Shown here: one piece after another, positions 9,945-21,660 of the stretch | Layout of the letters: every line of letters starts with the position of its first letter | Position numbering within the stretch: position 1 is the stretch's first letter | Origin: Pomphorhynchus laevis | Taxonomy: Eukaryota > Acanthocephala > Palaeacanthocephala > Echinorhynchida > Pomphorhynchidae | Assembly: GCA_012934845.2 (NCBI GenBank) | Contig: WNNJ02001602.1 | Span: 124,001-188,000, forward strand | Reading direction: 5' to 3' | DNA: 64,000 nucleotides | The notes under the pieces: model-generated | What the model was told of the DNA's origin: nothing | Database searches by the model: none | The model's input: only the letters and a program-made list of their open reading frames with translations | Made by a program: the position numbers and the translations under genes

Positions 9945-12930
9945 ATATTATTATATGTCGACTCCCAAGGGAGCTGAAGCTCGTAAGGAAGCATCACATC
10001 GAATAAAAAAAACAGAAAAAAACGTAAAAAAACATCAAGAGTTCACGAGGTCAAGCTTTAGACTTTCTTTGAATTGCACAGCAGAAGAGCTGTTGATTAC
10101 ACCAGGTGATAATCCATTCCATCGTTTACAGACGCGATCCATCACTGTCGTGCAATTTGTTCGATGCTTCAAACATAGCTCGTGTCCACGTAACATTGAG
10201 GATTCACGAAGACAGAACAGCTGCTTACACAGATGGTTAGGCACGCGCAGCGACATCCACACTAGTGAAAAATCTGCAATCAATAGATCGCATTTAATAG
10301 ATCTTATACCCAACGTCTCTAGTCTAACTGGATAAGGAATGGAGCGAGTTGCCGGAACCAAGTGCGTGGCTCTTCTCAAAATGTTGTCGAATTCACTCAA
10401 TTCTGATTTCAGTTGAGGGTGTGTCGCGTGAGATGCATAGAGCATATGTGATTTTAAGAGACTCGAATATACAATGCGTAAAGCCTTCGGCTCAAGTCGT
10501 CTAACGTTTCGATGAAGAAATTCTAAAATTCTACGGCATTTTGCAATAATCGCTGAAGAACGAAGACGAGATTTTAAATTGGAGGAGATAACAATACCTA
10601 GATCAGTAAAGTGATTTACTGATTCGATAACTGTTGAGCTGAATTGATAAGAAGGGGAAGGTAATCGGGATTGACAAATTCTCATATGTCGACATTTACT
10701 AACATTGATTACTAAGCCGTGTGATGAACACTAACTACTAACTTTATCCAAATCTGATTGTAGTAGGGGAGAGCTAGAACAACCACGAAATAAAGGACAC
10801 AGCAGTTTCATGTCATCGGCGTATAATAGGCACTGGCATGTAACATTTTCAGCGATTTCGTTGATGTAGATATTAAACAAAGTGGGACTAAGGATACAGC
10901 CTTGTGGAACACCTTGAGTGAGATAAAACCATTCAGAAAGAGACTCACCAACTCGCACAGCAAAGGAACGTCTACTCAAGAATTAACGTATCCAGAGACA
11001 AACGTGCTTTGAGAATCCGTAATTTCCAAGTTTCCACAGTAAAATTGGATAAACGACCCGATCAAAAGCTTTGGACAAATCAATAAATACGACATCAACC
11101 GGCACCCCCTGTTCGACAAAACCGGCCCAGCTTTCGCGTGCTAATGTCAGATTAGTTGAAGTGGAGTGATGTTTTCTAAACCCATGCTGTTTATTAGATA
11201 AAATGTTAAATTTGTCCGAATGAGAAGATACATACCTCTGGATCAGTTTCTCCGTCACCTTGCAAACAATACAACTCAAACTTATTGGCCGATAATTTTG
11301 AGGATTTACCTTATCCCCTTTTTGAAAACTGGAATGACTAATGCTCTCTTCCACATATCTGGGATTATGCCAGTTCTCAAGGACCAATAGTAAATATCAA
11401 AAAGCGGAAGATATATATTCGATGCAACTTTGCGTAATAATATACTAGGAATACCATCAGGACCTGAACTATTTTTAGCCGGTAGCTTCGATAAGATATT
11501 AGGAACATCGAGCGGGTCAAAGTAAAGGTTAGAATCCTGGTACTAGAGAGAAGAATTGTCTATCTTAATGTTATAGTCACATAGGGAAAATCGATTGCGA
11601 GTGAGACAAAAGTTCTTGGCAAGGATATTGACAATGGAAAGAGGAGAAACCGATTTTCGATCACCATCAACCAGACAGTTGATTGACGAAGATACCCTCT
11701 TACGGTTGCCAAGTAGTTGAAAAGTATCTTTTGATCGACATGAGACAAGGAACATATGGCAGCAATGAATTGATGTTTCTTCTGACGTTTAAGAGAACTA
11801 CTCTGTTGCGACTGGTAGTATAAAATCTGAAGGATTCGAGTCAACGCTTAAATAGTAGGAATGCATGATCACGTTCTCTGACAGCTCGCTTCAACTCACT
11901 GTCAAACCATTTGGGTTTGGAGGATGGTGGTTTACGTGTTACGCAAGGGGAAAAGGCGTGAAGTAGATTAATCAATGTTGTGCGGAGGAACGACCAGGCC
12001 ACATGAACACCGACTGTTCTAGCACAAGGTCATCTTACTAGGCTCAGCATTTCATTAATTATATCGTAATCCGCATTCATAACACCAATCGTTTTTTTTA
12101 ATTGACCAGACGCGAAATATGACCAGGTAGGATGATACGTAAAGTGCAGTGATCGCTAGAGCCTAATGGCGGACCGCAACTTAATGACTCAACGACATAA
12201 TCATTGGTACATAGGCATAAATCTAGCAGGGAATGACTTTTATTACGGATACGAGTATTACAATGGACAAGCTGACAGAGTGTGAGCTCATTGAATACAT
12301 TAAGTAAGGCTGATGATTCTTCATCACATCCCTGGATCGCGGTATAAGAGACCCAATCAATATTTGGTGTTAAGATCTCCGCAGATAAAGGTATCCACAT
12401 CGCCGGAACAGTGATGTTTTAACGACTTGATGATGAGTGGTGTTTTTGATCGAGGACTACGATAAACAATACAAATGCGATAGACCTTACCTCGTTCCTC
12501 CGTCACTTCAATCCACAAAAGCTCATTTCCATAATCGTCAGAACACGACTCTATTACGTTATAAAGAAGATTGTCGCGTATATAAGCAGCTACACCGCTA
12601 CCTCTAGAGATTTCGATCACAGCGAACTATCGTATAACCGTGAATACCGACTTCAGAATCCAGAATATTACAATTTAACCAAGTTTCAGTGAAAAGCAGC
12701 ATGTCGATATTTTCATGATGTACTGTTGCTTTGATTTCATCTAACTTGTTAAACAAACTCAAAACATTTGAATAGAGTATGTAAAGGCCAGCTTTGGTAG
12801 ATGTACAGGGAAACTTGTGGACATTTGATTTTTGAGAATTTATACAATCGAACAACGAGGATAAATCCGGATGATTGACTGTTAGTAGCAAGTTACAGAG
12901 TCTACAGTTGAGTTGGGAATGCGTGCGACA
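9945..12930 (-). mobile_element. 5'-truncated APE-type LINE, decayed
   Basis: Minus-strand LINE that lacks ORF1 apart from a few residues. The endonuclease occupies about 12,800-12,100 (LLFTETWLN near 12,690, SGVAAYIRDNLL near 12,595, FICGDLNT near 12,370, GSSDHCTLRIIL near 12,150). The linker is at 11,850-11,540. The RT shows NYRPISLSCIVCKVTEKLI near 11,300, IDLSKAFDRV near 11,080, TQGVPQGCILSPTLF near 10,905 and YADDMKLL near 10,825. The C-terminal ORF ends at 10,035. The 3' UTR is A-rich in places and ends near 9,945-9,955 against the 5' side of the neighbouring LINE. At least six reading-frame breaks are seen. Its truncated 5' end is fused in frame to the RT end of the next LINE (see 12,991). 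Confidence 0.8.
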
Positions 12931-12990
12931 CATATAGTTATATATTTCCTGCAAAGAATCTTCTCTTTTTATCCACATGCTCAGCGCATT

Positions 12991-14268
12991 CTAGAAAGAT
13001 TTATACTGTGCCATAGACACGATCGAATTCGGCAATCGGTTCCATAGGTTTACCGCTCTGTGAGATAATCGCAAGTATCTATGACATTTCCCGTGTGATT
13101 GCACAACAACTGATAAAGAGTGTCCTCTGTGGCTCGGGCGATCATTTAGAATAACGGATTCCGATGGATAACCAGGAAAGACATGGATCATTTGCCATAA
13201 CTGTAATAAACCATTGTACACATATCTCTTGTAAACCGAAGTTATATTTAGTTGGCTTAGTCTATCACAGTAGGCGATATTCCGAAGACCAGAACATAGC
13301 TTGAAAAATCGGCGAAGAATCTTTTCTAATTGGTTTATTTCACCACGCGTAGAAGGAAAAGTCGCCGGCGAAGCATAATCAATGATTGGTATGATCAACG
13401 CCTTATATAATAGTGAGAACTGAGACGGTGGAAGCGAACTAAAGGTATTTTTGATCATGTAAATAATTTTTCTCGACATGTTGCATATATTTTCAGTATT
13501 GAGGTCGGTTTTAAACGAATTCTGAACAATTATCCCAAGATCTTTTGTATACGAATTTGTGGGAATAATCTCACCGCAAACAGAATAATCATTTGGTAAA
13601 TCACTACGACCAAATCTGAAGTGGACACATTTAGTAATGTTAATCATGATTCCGGTCAGTTCGCTCCACCTATTAACCATATTTATGTCATCTTGTAAGT
13701 GTTGCATATCGGCATGGCATGTTATGAGATTCCATATTTTAAGATCATCCGCGAATGCTAATTTTTTACATTTTTGAGAGCGTAGCAAACTATTCGGAAA
13801 TATGACGAATAATAATGGACCCAACACCGATCCCTGAGGAACACCTATTGATAAATTTGACGGTCTAGATAGACAATTTCCAACTCGAACTCTGAAAGAA
13901 CGATTAGATAGGAAAGCGTGAATCCATCGAATAATAGGAATTTCAATTCCGTAATCTGCAAGAGCCTCAATCAACATATTGTGGGGAACCCTATCAAAGG
14001 CCCGACTGAAGTCGAAATACACGACATCAACTGCATTACCCTGCGCAACTGCATCAACCCATGCTTCGCGTGCACATAAAAGATTAGACATGCGAGAACG
14101 TCCAGGACGAAAACCATGTTGCGAATTACCTAACAAGTTCGATGATTCAAGATAGGATAGTAATCGCCGATACAATATGCGCTCTAACATCTTACATACG
14201 GTACTTGTAAGGCTTATTGCTCTATAATTTTCAGGATTGTGACGATCTCCTTTTTTTTGGACTGGCAC
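12991..14268 (-). CDS. LINE reverse transcriptase, intact 425-codon segment
   Basis: One open frame covers nearly the whole RT: PVQKKGDRHNPENYRAISLT at the start, QHGFRPGRSRMSNLL, YFDFSRAFDRVPHNML, SIGVPQGSVLGPLLF, and the active site FADDLKIWN, followed by the thumb and a C-terminal region (HRAVNLWNRLPNSI). The upstream end is artificial: the true ORF2 begins with the endonuclease near 15,831. The stop at 12,991-12,993 (TAG) is probably a mutation, because the same frame continues without interruption (NALSMWIKREDSL) into the neighbouring element. An FADD rather than YADD site is shared with the LINE at 5.3-8.3 kb. Confidence 0.8.
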   Translation of the reverse strand: MPVQKKGDRHNPENYRAISLTSTVCKMLERILYRRLLSYLESSNLLGNSQHGFRPGRSRMSNLLCAREAWVDAVAQGNAVDVVYFDFSRAFDRVPHNMLIEALADYGIEIPIIRWIHAFLSNRSFRVRVGNCLSRPSNLSIGVPQGSVLGPLLFVIFPNSLLRSQKCKKLAFADDLKIWNLITCHADMQHLQDDINMVNRWSELTGIMINITKCVHFRFGRSDLPNDYSVCGEIIPTNSYTKDLGIIVQNSFKTDLNTENICNMSRKIIYMIKNTFSSLPPSQFSLLYKALIIPIIDYASPATFPSTRGEINQLEKILRRFFKLCSGLRNIAYCDRLSQLNITSVYKRYVYNGLLQLWQMIHVFPGYPSESVILNDRPSHRGHSLSVVVQSHGKCHRYLRLSHRAVNLWNRLPNSIVSMAQYKSF

Positions 14269-14822
14269 TACAGTGGCGATTTTCCAATCTAACGGTAGAA
14301 TTGACTTAGCTAGTGATAGTTAAAACAAATAAGCTAACGGTGAAGCAATAAATGTAGATAATATCTTTGGTATCTGGGGATGTAATCCATCCGGACCAGG
14401 TGATGAATGTCGTAAAGAATTTAACTCACTATAAACCTCCTCGGTAGTAACATCAAAATAACTTCGTGAATGGCTTACACGAGATTGATGGTTTTAATTT
14501 CTGTGTGATTAGTTACGAGTTGAAAAGTCGACGCAAACGTGTCAGCTACATCTTGAGGCGATGTGATAAAGTTATCATTAATACGAAGAGACGAAATCGC
14601 AGGAGGAATTGTCCTATTTCTACGTATGTGAGCCCAAAACGTTTTGGGGCACTATGAAAGTCCGCAGCTATTGTCATTTCGTAGTTAAATTTTTTGCGTT
14701 TTTTAAGCTTTTCGAAAACGTTACGACAATTGACGTATTCCTGTCGATAAGTATTGTCCTTGCAGCTTAATTTAATCAGTCGGTTTCTTCGTCTTAGTTC
14801 TGATTTAAGTTCTCTATTAAAA

Positions 14823-15831
14823 TTACGGAGGATTCACTTTTTTATTTTTATGCACGATCTTGGTAGGAACGTATTTTTCTATTATTTCACACATTGCTGA
14901 ACGGAAAACCTTCCAACAATCTTCAACATCGTCGCTAGCGCCTACAAAGTTCATAGTCGATGCTGCTTGAAGAATTTTACACTGATCCGCACGATACCAA
15001 CAATGCTTGAAGGTTTTAGTTTCGACTTCGTCAATAATATTATTTGAATTCCGTGAAAAAGCAATACACAATGATCACTAACTCCTATGGGTGCTTTATG
15101 CATAATGTCACGCACATCTGTTAATGATTTAGATAAAATTAAATCCAACAAAGAACTTTGATCATTCATAATCCTAGTTGGTGCTGATACATGCTGAACG
15201 AGAAGTAGGCTATCTAACAGAAAATTCCGCAAGTCATGATCTAGTTTACTAGAAGATGTTATCCTGAATGAGGATCATCCATATTTATGCTGGAAATATT
15301 GAAGTATCCTAAACAGAGGAACCGGTCACCCATTGCTGCCTTTGTCAAAATATCTGAGAATTCCTGAGTGAGAACGAAGCTACATGGAGATCTATAACAT
15401 AGTGCAATAGTAACTTTATTTCTTACATGGGATAGACTCGCCACCATCAGTTCACAAGTACCATATGTGTCAGTATAACATTCAAAATCGTCAACACCTA
15501 TATATTAATCGACATAAAGTACAACACCGCCTCCTCGTCGTACTTTACGATCAACCCTGATGATCGAATACCCATCCACAGCTACCATACTATCAGCAAT
15601 ATCATGATTTAGCCAAGTTTCGGTAACTGCAATTATTTGAGGTTTATATGTAAAGCATCTGTTCCGAAATTCGTCAATCTTCGATACCATACTACGAATA
15701 TTTGTATAAGCGACGTTAATAATTGGAGTTGAACATTTACTGGTTCTTGAGTTTATAGATAGTCCAGTAGGAAATATATCTAACGAGGATGGATCAATAT
15801 CTAAGCAATGAACGGACCTATTGGATTCCAA
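14823..15831 (-). pseudogene. LINE APE-type endonuclease domain, broken
   Basis: Endonuclease half of ORF2. Visible blocks in order: AYTNIRSMVSKIDEF near 15,715, IIAVTETWLNHDIADS near 15,625, RRGGGVVLYVD near 15,530, then in shifted frames IALCYRSPCSF near 15,400 and LGYFNISSINMDD near 15,300, and LLDLILSKSLTDVRDI with GVSDHCVLLF near 15,150-15,070. The order and motifs are those of the exonuclease-endonuclease-phosphatase fold used by CR1/Jockey-group LINEs. The DFN-type catalytic block is altered (YFNIS). Frames 15,831-15,505, 15,447-15,259, 15,232-14,951 and 15,071-14,823 show at least three breaks. A further 550 bp (14,270-14,820) is the decayed linker to the RT. Confidence 0.75.
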
Positions 15832-16942
15832 CGTACAAATGGCTTTCTCCGAACCACACGAAAATTTCTTATTGTCAAGTCCTTTTCACCAGAAGCATTC
15901 CCAGTCTTTAGCTCTTCCCAAGCTTGATGTCGCATCTTACGATCCTGAATGCTGAGATCCTTAAAATTTTTAGTAGTTTGACCTTTTAATCTATACTCTC
16001 TATGTAAGATCTCGTTAACATTGTCAGACAATTTACATACCACTTTCAATAAGCGTGGACGTTCTTAATTTTTCCTACCTAACCTGAACAATGATTTCAC
16101 TAGAAGAGATGAGGCTATAGATTCCTCACCTAAAGTAAATATTTTTGATAATACTTCCTGAACTTTACTCACGTCATGATCAATACGTAGCTGCGGCTCT
16201 GAAGAGTTAGATTCCGGTATATTAGCAAAGATTACGCACCGATCTCGGTTTTCGCCACGCATTCGCGCATAAATATCTAGCGGTTGTGTTAATGGTTCTC
16301 TATTCTGGGTGTTTCTTGTTTTATGTACGGAAAATTCTCCGACATTTGCAACCATCACTGACGATTTAGACATTGAATTAATATCCCTAGAATGATTATT
16401 ACAGTTGGGTCCACCAAATTTGCAGTCAAGTTGAAAATTTTGTTGACCAATACTGAATGAACTTCGAAAATGACGTCCGTTGATATTCTTCCATACCCGT
16501 GTAGAGTGAGTTTGTGGGTAATATTGGATATTTGATTGATATGATGATTGCTAGTGGAATTTTGCAATATATCATTCCCTGTTGTACACTGATCCATTAT
16601 GCAATCGCTTACTTCGAGTCTCTTGTTGTGAACATTTACAATTGACCCACTAGAATGAACAATCGAATTTGATGAAACAGGAGTGTTGTTATTGAATGTA
16701 TTTGTTGATGAATCTTTGAAATTCATGTTGCACTGGCAATGATCTATATTTTGAATTGCTTTTCTTAAAACACTTATTTCCTCTTCTAGTGATTGAATGC
16801 GCAGGGAAGCGCAAAATCCACACATAAATGACCCACTAGAATTATCATTTGAATCAGTAGCGATTGTAATAGTCGACCAGCGTCGACAATCATCAGAGTC
16901 ACACTGTACTTGATAACTTGTAGATTTAACCTTCTTCTTCAT
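15801..16942 (-). pseudogene. LINE ORF1 with PHD-type cysteine cluster
   Basis: Starts at the ATG at 16,942 (MKKKVKSTSYQVQ). Two cysteine pairs follow (CDSDDC, W, then CGFC) in the spacing of the PHD-type cluster of the LINE at 9.6 kb, then a short heptad-like stretch (RIQSLEEEISVLRKAIQN) that could form a coiled coil. The later part lies in other frames: 16,373-16,065 (RCVIFANIPES; LVKSLFRLGRKN) and 16,049-15,801 (KVVCKLSD; LTIRNFRVVRRKP). These match in order the C-terminal blocks of the ORF1 at 8.2-8.6 kb, so the two LINEs are related although divergent. At least two frameshifts. Confidence 0.7.
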
Positions 16943-16975
16943 AACAGTACGAAAACAATTGTATTTACTTTAGAT

Positions 16976-17680
16976 TGTAATTAGCTAGAACACATAAATT
17001 GTCTCCTTGAATATTTTCTCCTTGAATATTATTCTCCTTGAATATTTTTGTATGTTTACTAGTTATCAAACTTTTTTAATTTGATTTGATATTATTTTTA
17101 CTATCAAATATCGAATCAATATTGGTGAAACTAATAAAAAAATATAGCAAACCTCGAAATCGTCACCTCGTGTAATAAATGCATAGAAGGCATCCTCGCT
17201 TAACTGAGATCTAATGTCACAAATTCTGATCGCACATCAAGAGTGATATATAAATACTTAAATGTATTTTTATTATTTAAGATTTTCATGAAATTATTAC
17301 GTGTACACAACCCTTGAAAGAAATTCAATAGGAAGTTGCTTCAGGCTGATAAAAAGTTAAACATTCGTCTTAAATAAATCTATTTCTATCGCACCTTATT
17401 TAAAATAACTGCACATTTTTAAGCAGTCAAAACAATGACGTAATGCTCTCAATACGAGATACTTTTACGTTTATTTTATTGCGTTATTAGTATATTTTAT
17501 TTGGCATTCTGAACTAGGAATCTAGCCAGCATGGAATGGTTAATTTTTATAAAATCTCGTTTATGAACTATCTAACTTCTTATGATCGTATGATATATTT
17601 TTCTTATGATTGCATTTTGGAGTTCCTTACTATTTCTGAGATTTTTATACACAAAGAGTTACATTAAGTTAAACAAAATC
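16976..17680. other. AT-rich spacer without a gene
   Basis: No coding sequence recognised. A short tandem repeat of about 15 bp built on TCTCCTTGAATATT occurs three times at 17,001-17,050. The rest is AT-rich and lies between the 5' end of one LINE and the 3' side of a decayed RLE-type LINE. Confidence 0.5.
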
Positions 17681-17699
17681 ATTGTCTAGCACTGCTAAT

Positions 17700-19845
17700 A
17701 ATGCTAAAGGCATCACCGGCTACACTGCTAAGCCGAGTCTTTGCTTTAACAACAACGACTCGCGTGATTCCCCCGTTGTAGACTTAATTCTCCGACCGAT
17801 TTCCTTTATGATCACTGCTGTTGTCGGTCCGAACACTACTGTAGTCTCGATAGCAATCGGTTCGAATTGATACCGTCCTGATAGGCTTTTATACTCTGCC
17901 GTTTTGCTTCCTTTGCGTTTTTTGTGGCTCTCACTGACTCAGTTACTGACCAGTGTACGTTGGTTTCAGCAAATGTGTTGACACAAGTTAAATCCCAGCA
18001 TAAACTTCGCCCGTTCTTGAATGGAAAGGTAGTGATGCCGTCGGAACGTTTTCCATCTCGCCTATCAGACCCAAATGCTCGAGAATGGCTGGCATGCCCG
18101 CACGTTGCATAGAACGCTTAACAACGCTATTAAGTTTTGAGTGTCTGTGATGCCGGCCGGCGTTGTATCTGCAAGACAGTCCGCAATGGCCTAGTGGGTC
18201 GATCAATCTACTACATCTGCACGTGTGGGATTGATACACTGATGAACCCACTCTCAAGGCCAAGGCGATTCGAGGGGGGGGGTTCGGGGTCGAGTTGTGT
18301 GCCCAATGTAGATAAAGGTATAGCGTAATCCATTGTCCACTCTCCTTGCATGATGCCGACATTAAACGAGCTCTGCTTATCTGATCGGCTTCGGCTTTCA
18401 TATACGCGAGCCTGATCTCTATTGATGGCAAGTCCCACATCTTTTGTCTATTTTTTTTGTGATGGCTGATTAATCCCGCCAATTGCCACGTTCCATGCTA
18501 TCTCGGTTGTCGACAACTCTCAGGAATGAGCCAGTCCGCAAAATGCGGAGAAGAAAGGCGTTCACCAGATCGCGCACGGCATGCATGGAAGACAATAAAC
18601 CTGGTAGTGCGATGTCTGCGGTTTTTCGAATACTCAAACCGCCGTATGCCACGGGTAACGTGGCTTGTTCCCACCAAGTTTCGTCGAAGGCTTCCAAAGA
18701 ATTTTGATGTAGGTAGGCCGGTGTACTTCTCAGGATGAACAGCAACTTTGGTGTTGCGAAGCAATTTTTTAGCAAAGTGAAAGCCTGGTGATTGTCATCG
18801 TGTGAGAGTCGGGATGCCATTAGTTTCAAATCCTTCGTCTTTTCGTCGATTATTCGAGGAATGTTGGAGAATGTGAGCGGAACCCCCAAAAGTGTGCAAT
18901 ATTTCTTGTCGGTCAGATAGATATCAGGCAGGATTTTTCTGAAGAGCTGTTTGGTCCGCTCCTCTTCGACTGATGATCCAAGATTGTCAGTTCGCTTTTT
19001 GCACCGTTGATTTCCAGTCCGATACTCCTCAACTTTTGGATCATAATCGATAGGTCGTCAGATACTATTTTAGGGTATCCCCGATGGTGGCGTCGTCCAA
19101 GTACCACATATTTAATTCTGCTTTGATTTCCTTAGCGATTGGGTGGACCCCCATCAAAAACAAAGCCGCTCCAAAAGGGTCGCCCTGTTGAATGCCATTT
19201 GCTGATCTTAAAACTTTATCGTCGTAGAAGAGGCATGACGTTTTGGCGTGTGCCTGCCATGTCATATGGTATAATTCTGAAGACTGGTCGCGGACGGCGG
19301 CTTACTACGTCGCGATGAATTAAATTGTAAGCGTTCCGCATGTCGATTTTCAGGAGTACTCTACGTCGGTTGACATCCGTCAGATATCTTCGTGTTATGT
19401 GGTCTGCTGCTTCGCAACCACTTCGCGTAGCCAAACCCAGTTGAATTGGACGCATCTGTTGGTCGAGTCGTATATTAACTTGTTTGACTGCGGCCTTTAC
19501 AGCGAGGCGCCTTAGTGTATTACCCACCGCAATTGGGTGAATTCCTCCACCTTTCGTGTTCAAAGCCACTATAGTAGCTCCGTTGAAAATCCTTCGAAAT
19601 GTCTCAGGTACGTCACCTTTAAGAACATCGTTCACGAAGTTTGTTAATGTTGCTAACAGGCGTATTCCGGCTTCTACTTCTTGCACTAGTAAGCTAAGCA
19701 GTTGTTCTGATCTAAGCCCATCTGGTCCTCCGGATGATCCTGGGTCAAACGCGTTTATTGCCTGTCTGACCGAATCATGCCCGACTGACGCATATATAAA
19801 AGAATTTCTTTTATATTTTGGACTCAACCTACGATCGTTTCCCAA
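17700..19845 (-). mobile_element. Decayed RLE-type LINE (RT and restriction-like endonuclease)
   Basis: Minus strand. The RT begins in frame 19,845-19,216: GGPDGLRSEQLL, HPIAVGNTLRRLAVKA, LGLATRSGCEAADHI and motif A LLKIDMRNAYNLI. It continues in shifted frames with NGIQQGDPFGAALF near 19,200 and the active site WYLDDA near 19,100. Further pieces (18,889-18,470) carry the post-RT region with LPVAYGGLSIRKT. The endonuclease part is at 18,300-17,990: a zinc knuckle CRCSRLIDPLGHCGLSC, then RHHRHSKLN, and downstream DLTCVNTFAET near 17,990-17,950. This is the same broad RT group as the long ORF at 27.2-31.4 kb but a different family. At least five breaks. The N-terminal zinc finger is missing, cut off at 19,845 where an oppositely oriented LINE begins. 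Confidence 0.8.
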
Positions 19846-21241
19846 TCAATGGACATACGCTTCACACAACTCTGTAAGCGTTCTAGACCTTGTATTTGCC
19901 AATTTTAATCTGAAAATTTCCATAGATCTGTATTCGATTTGGTCGCCGATGAGAAAGCATAAACCTGTTATAGTAGAGGCTACATTATCTTGTATACCAA
20001 CAGAATGTAGACAATCTGAAAACTACGTGTCGTTTAGTAGGCACGTCAACTGTGATCTAATTTCTGAAAAAGATATTAATAAAGCGTTTGTTAATCTTCA
20101 ACATGGTTTTGTCGAACAAAGTTACGAAACAATTCTAAATTCCCTTTTAGACGCCACTATACCATGCCGTCCTGACAATCGAAATCCTCGCCTACCTGAA
20201 GTCCCATCCTATGCGAACTAAGGTCTGAACTAGTCAAAATTCATAAAAAAACTAAATAGGCGCGATAAAACAGATCTGGCTAAATATGCAACACTTAAGG
20301 CGAATTATAACAAACGGATTCGTAAACATATTCAAGAATTTCACTCTAGACAAGAGAATTATCGGATTTAGACTGCGGAAAAATTTCAATGGAAGCTTAA
20401 TCCTAACCGTGGTAAGTTACAACTAGTTGCTGCTATACCAATACGAACATGGGAATCTTATTTTCACACACTGTTTTCGAATGATGGTGGTAAGTGCCTT
20501 ATATACCCAGTACACCTACATACATTATAATACTGACTTTGTATCAATATCGAATGATCCGTTTACTAAACGCGAACTCGAAACTTGTATCAGGCCTTTG
20601 TCAAATCATAAAGCAGTTGGATCGGATAATGTTTCTATTGAACATTTAAAAGCGACATTCCACCTACTTGGTGATTATTGGACGTCTTTGTTTAATTCAC
20701 TGTTTATGGGCAGCGAGTTTCCGGCTTCATGGAAAGTATCTGTTCTAAAGATGCTGTACAATAGAACAGGTTCTCGAGAAAATCAGGATTCTTATCGTGG
20801 GATTGCAATAAGTAATCATACTTACAAACACTTTTCTACTCTGCTGACACGTCGTTTAATATCTTTTGGAGAACTAGTGCTTCCAGACTCACAACATGGA
20901 TTTCGCCCAATGCGTTCAACCAATACGGCCTTAAAGATAGTAAAAGACATTATTTTTACCATGATATGGACATCATATGGACATGCGTACGGTATCTTTG
21001 TTGACTTCCGTAAAACATTTGGCACTACCCACAGAGATATTCTCTTGCACAAGCTTCGCAATTATTTTCTTATGCACGGCCCAATACTCAATATGATAAC
21101 TAAGGTTTTAAGTTCGAATTACATACGTATTTCTAATGGTGTATCTCTATCAAATGTGATAACCCAATTGGTGAGTGTTCCCCAAGGAGATCCACTAAGC
21201 CCCGTGATCTTTTCTTTATTCGTGGCAGACGTTGAGAGATA
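19800..21241 (+). mobile_element. LINE fragment, truncated at both ends
   Basis: Plus strand. It starts inside an APE-type endonuclease (SVSVLDLVFANFNL near 19,880), runs through a linker with several stops, and continues into an RT in frame 20,427-21,242: NHKAVGSDNVSIEHL, ASWKVSVLKMLYN, SYRGIAISNHTYKHF, DSQHGFRPMRSTNTALKIV, IFVDFRKTFGTTHRDIL and VPQGDPLSPVIFSLF. It stops abruptly at 21,241, before the YADD site, where the next LINE (opposite strand) begins. The conserved motif A reads DFRKTFGT instead of DFSKAFDT, so the catalytic region has drifted. It differs clearly from the PHD-type LINEs to the left; clade not assigned. Confidence 0.75.
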
Positions 21242-21660
21242 GTTGATTCTAGGCGAGTGGGGCAGCGACGAGGATGATCGGAGACGGTAGTTGTTGGATT
21301 AATCGGGAACGTGAAGTAAGAGAGTATGACGGGAACGCAGCGATAGCTAGGTGGGGCAAGTGTCGTCTAAGAAAGGAAGGTTGATGAACGATGGAGAGAC
21401 GAGAGCGATGAGACGAAAAGTTACGAGAAGAAGGCGGAGTTGATGCGGATGTGAATGGTAGGCCAAGAGAGTTGGACAAGATATGTGAATGTGTGGTCTA
21501 AGCGACGGAGACAAAAGAGCACTCGAACGGCGGAGTTGATTATTCGTTGTAGGGGTAGAATGATGGATTTTGGAGAATTTGCGAAAGGTCTGAGGCAGTA
21601 ATTGATTTTAGGGAAGAGAAGCGATGAAAGAAGAGACATACAAGAACGAAAAAAAGATTT
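21242..21660 (-). mobile_element. 3'-terminal LINE fragment in tandem with a longer copy
   Basis: A partial second copy of the last ~400 bp of coding sequence of the LINE at 21,661-23,700, in the same orientation and directly abutting the other copy's 3' end. It corresponds to the RT C-terminal part (SPKSIILPLQRIINSAVRVL on the minus strand, near 21,550). It lacks its own 3' UTR, because it is cut at 21,241 by the plus-strand LINE fragment. Confidence 0.75.

Larger units (their letters stand above)
12935..16975 (-). mobile_element. Nearly full-length APE-type LINE with PHD ORF1, decayed, 3' UTR missing
   Basis: Minus-strand LINE with ORF1 (16,942-15,801), endonuclease (15,831-14,823) and RT (14,268-12,991). 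It is the best preserved PHD-type LINE here in its RT half, with a single 425-codon frame. No 3' UTR is visible: past the RT C-terminus the sequence passes directly into the truncated 5' part of the LINE at 9.9-12.9 kb. The leader upstream of 16,942 does not carry the TTAAACACACAAT motif seen in three other elements, so it probably belongs to a separate family or has a different 5' end. Confidence 0.8.
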
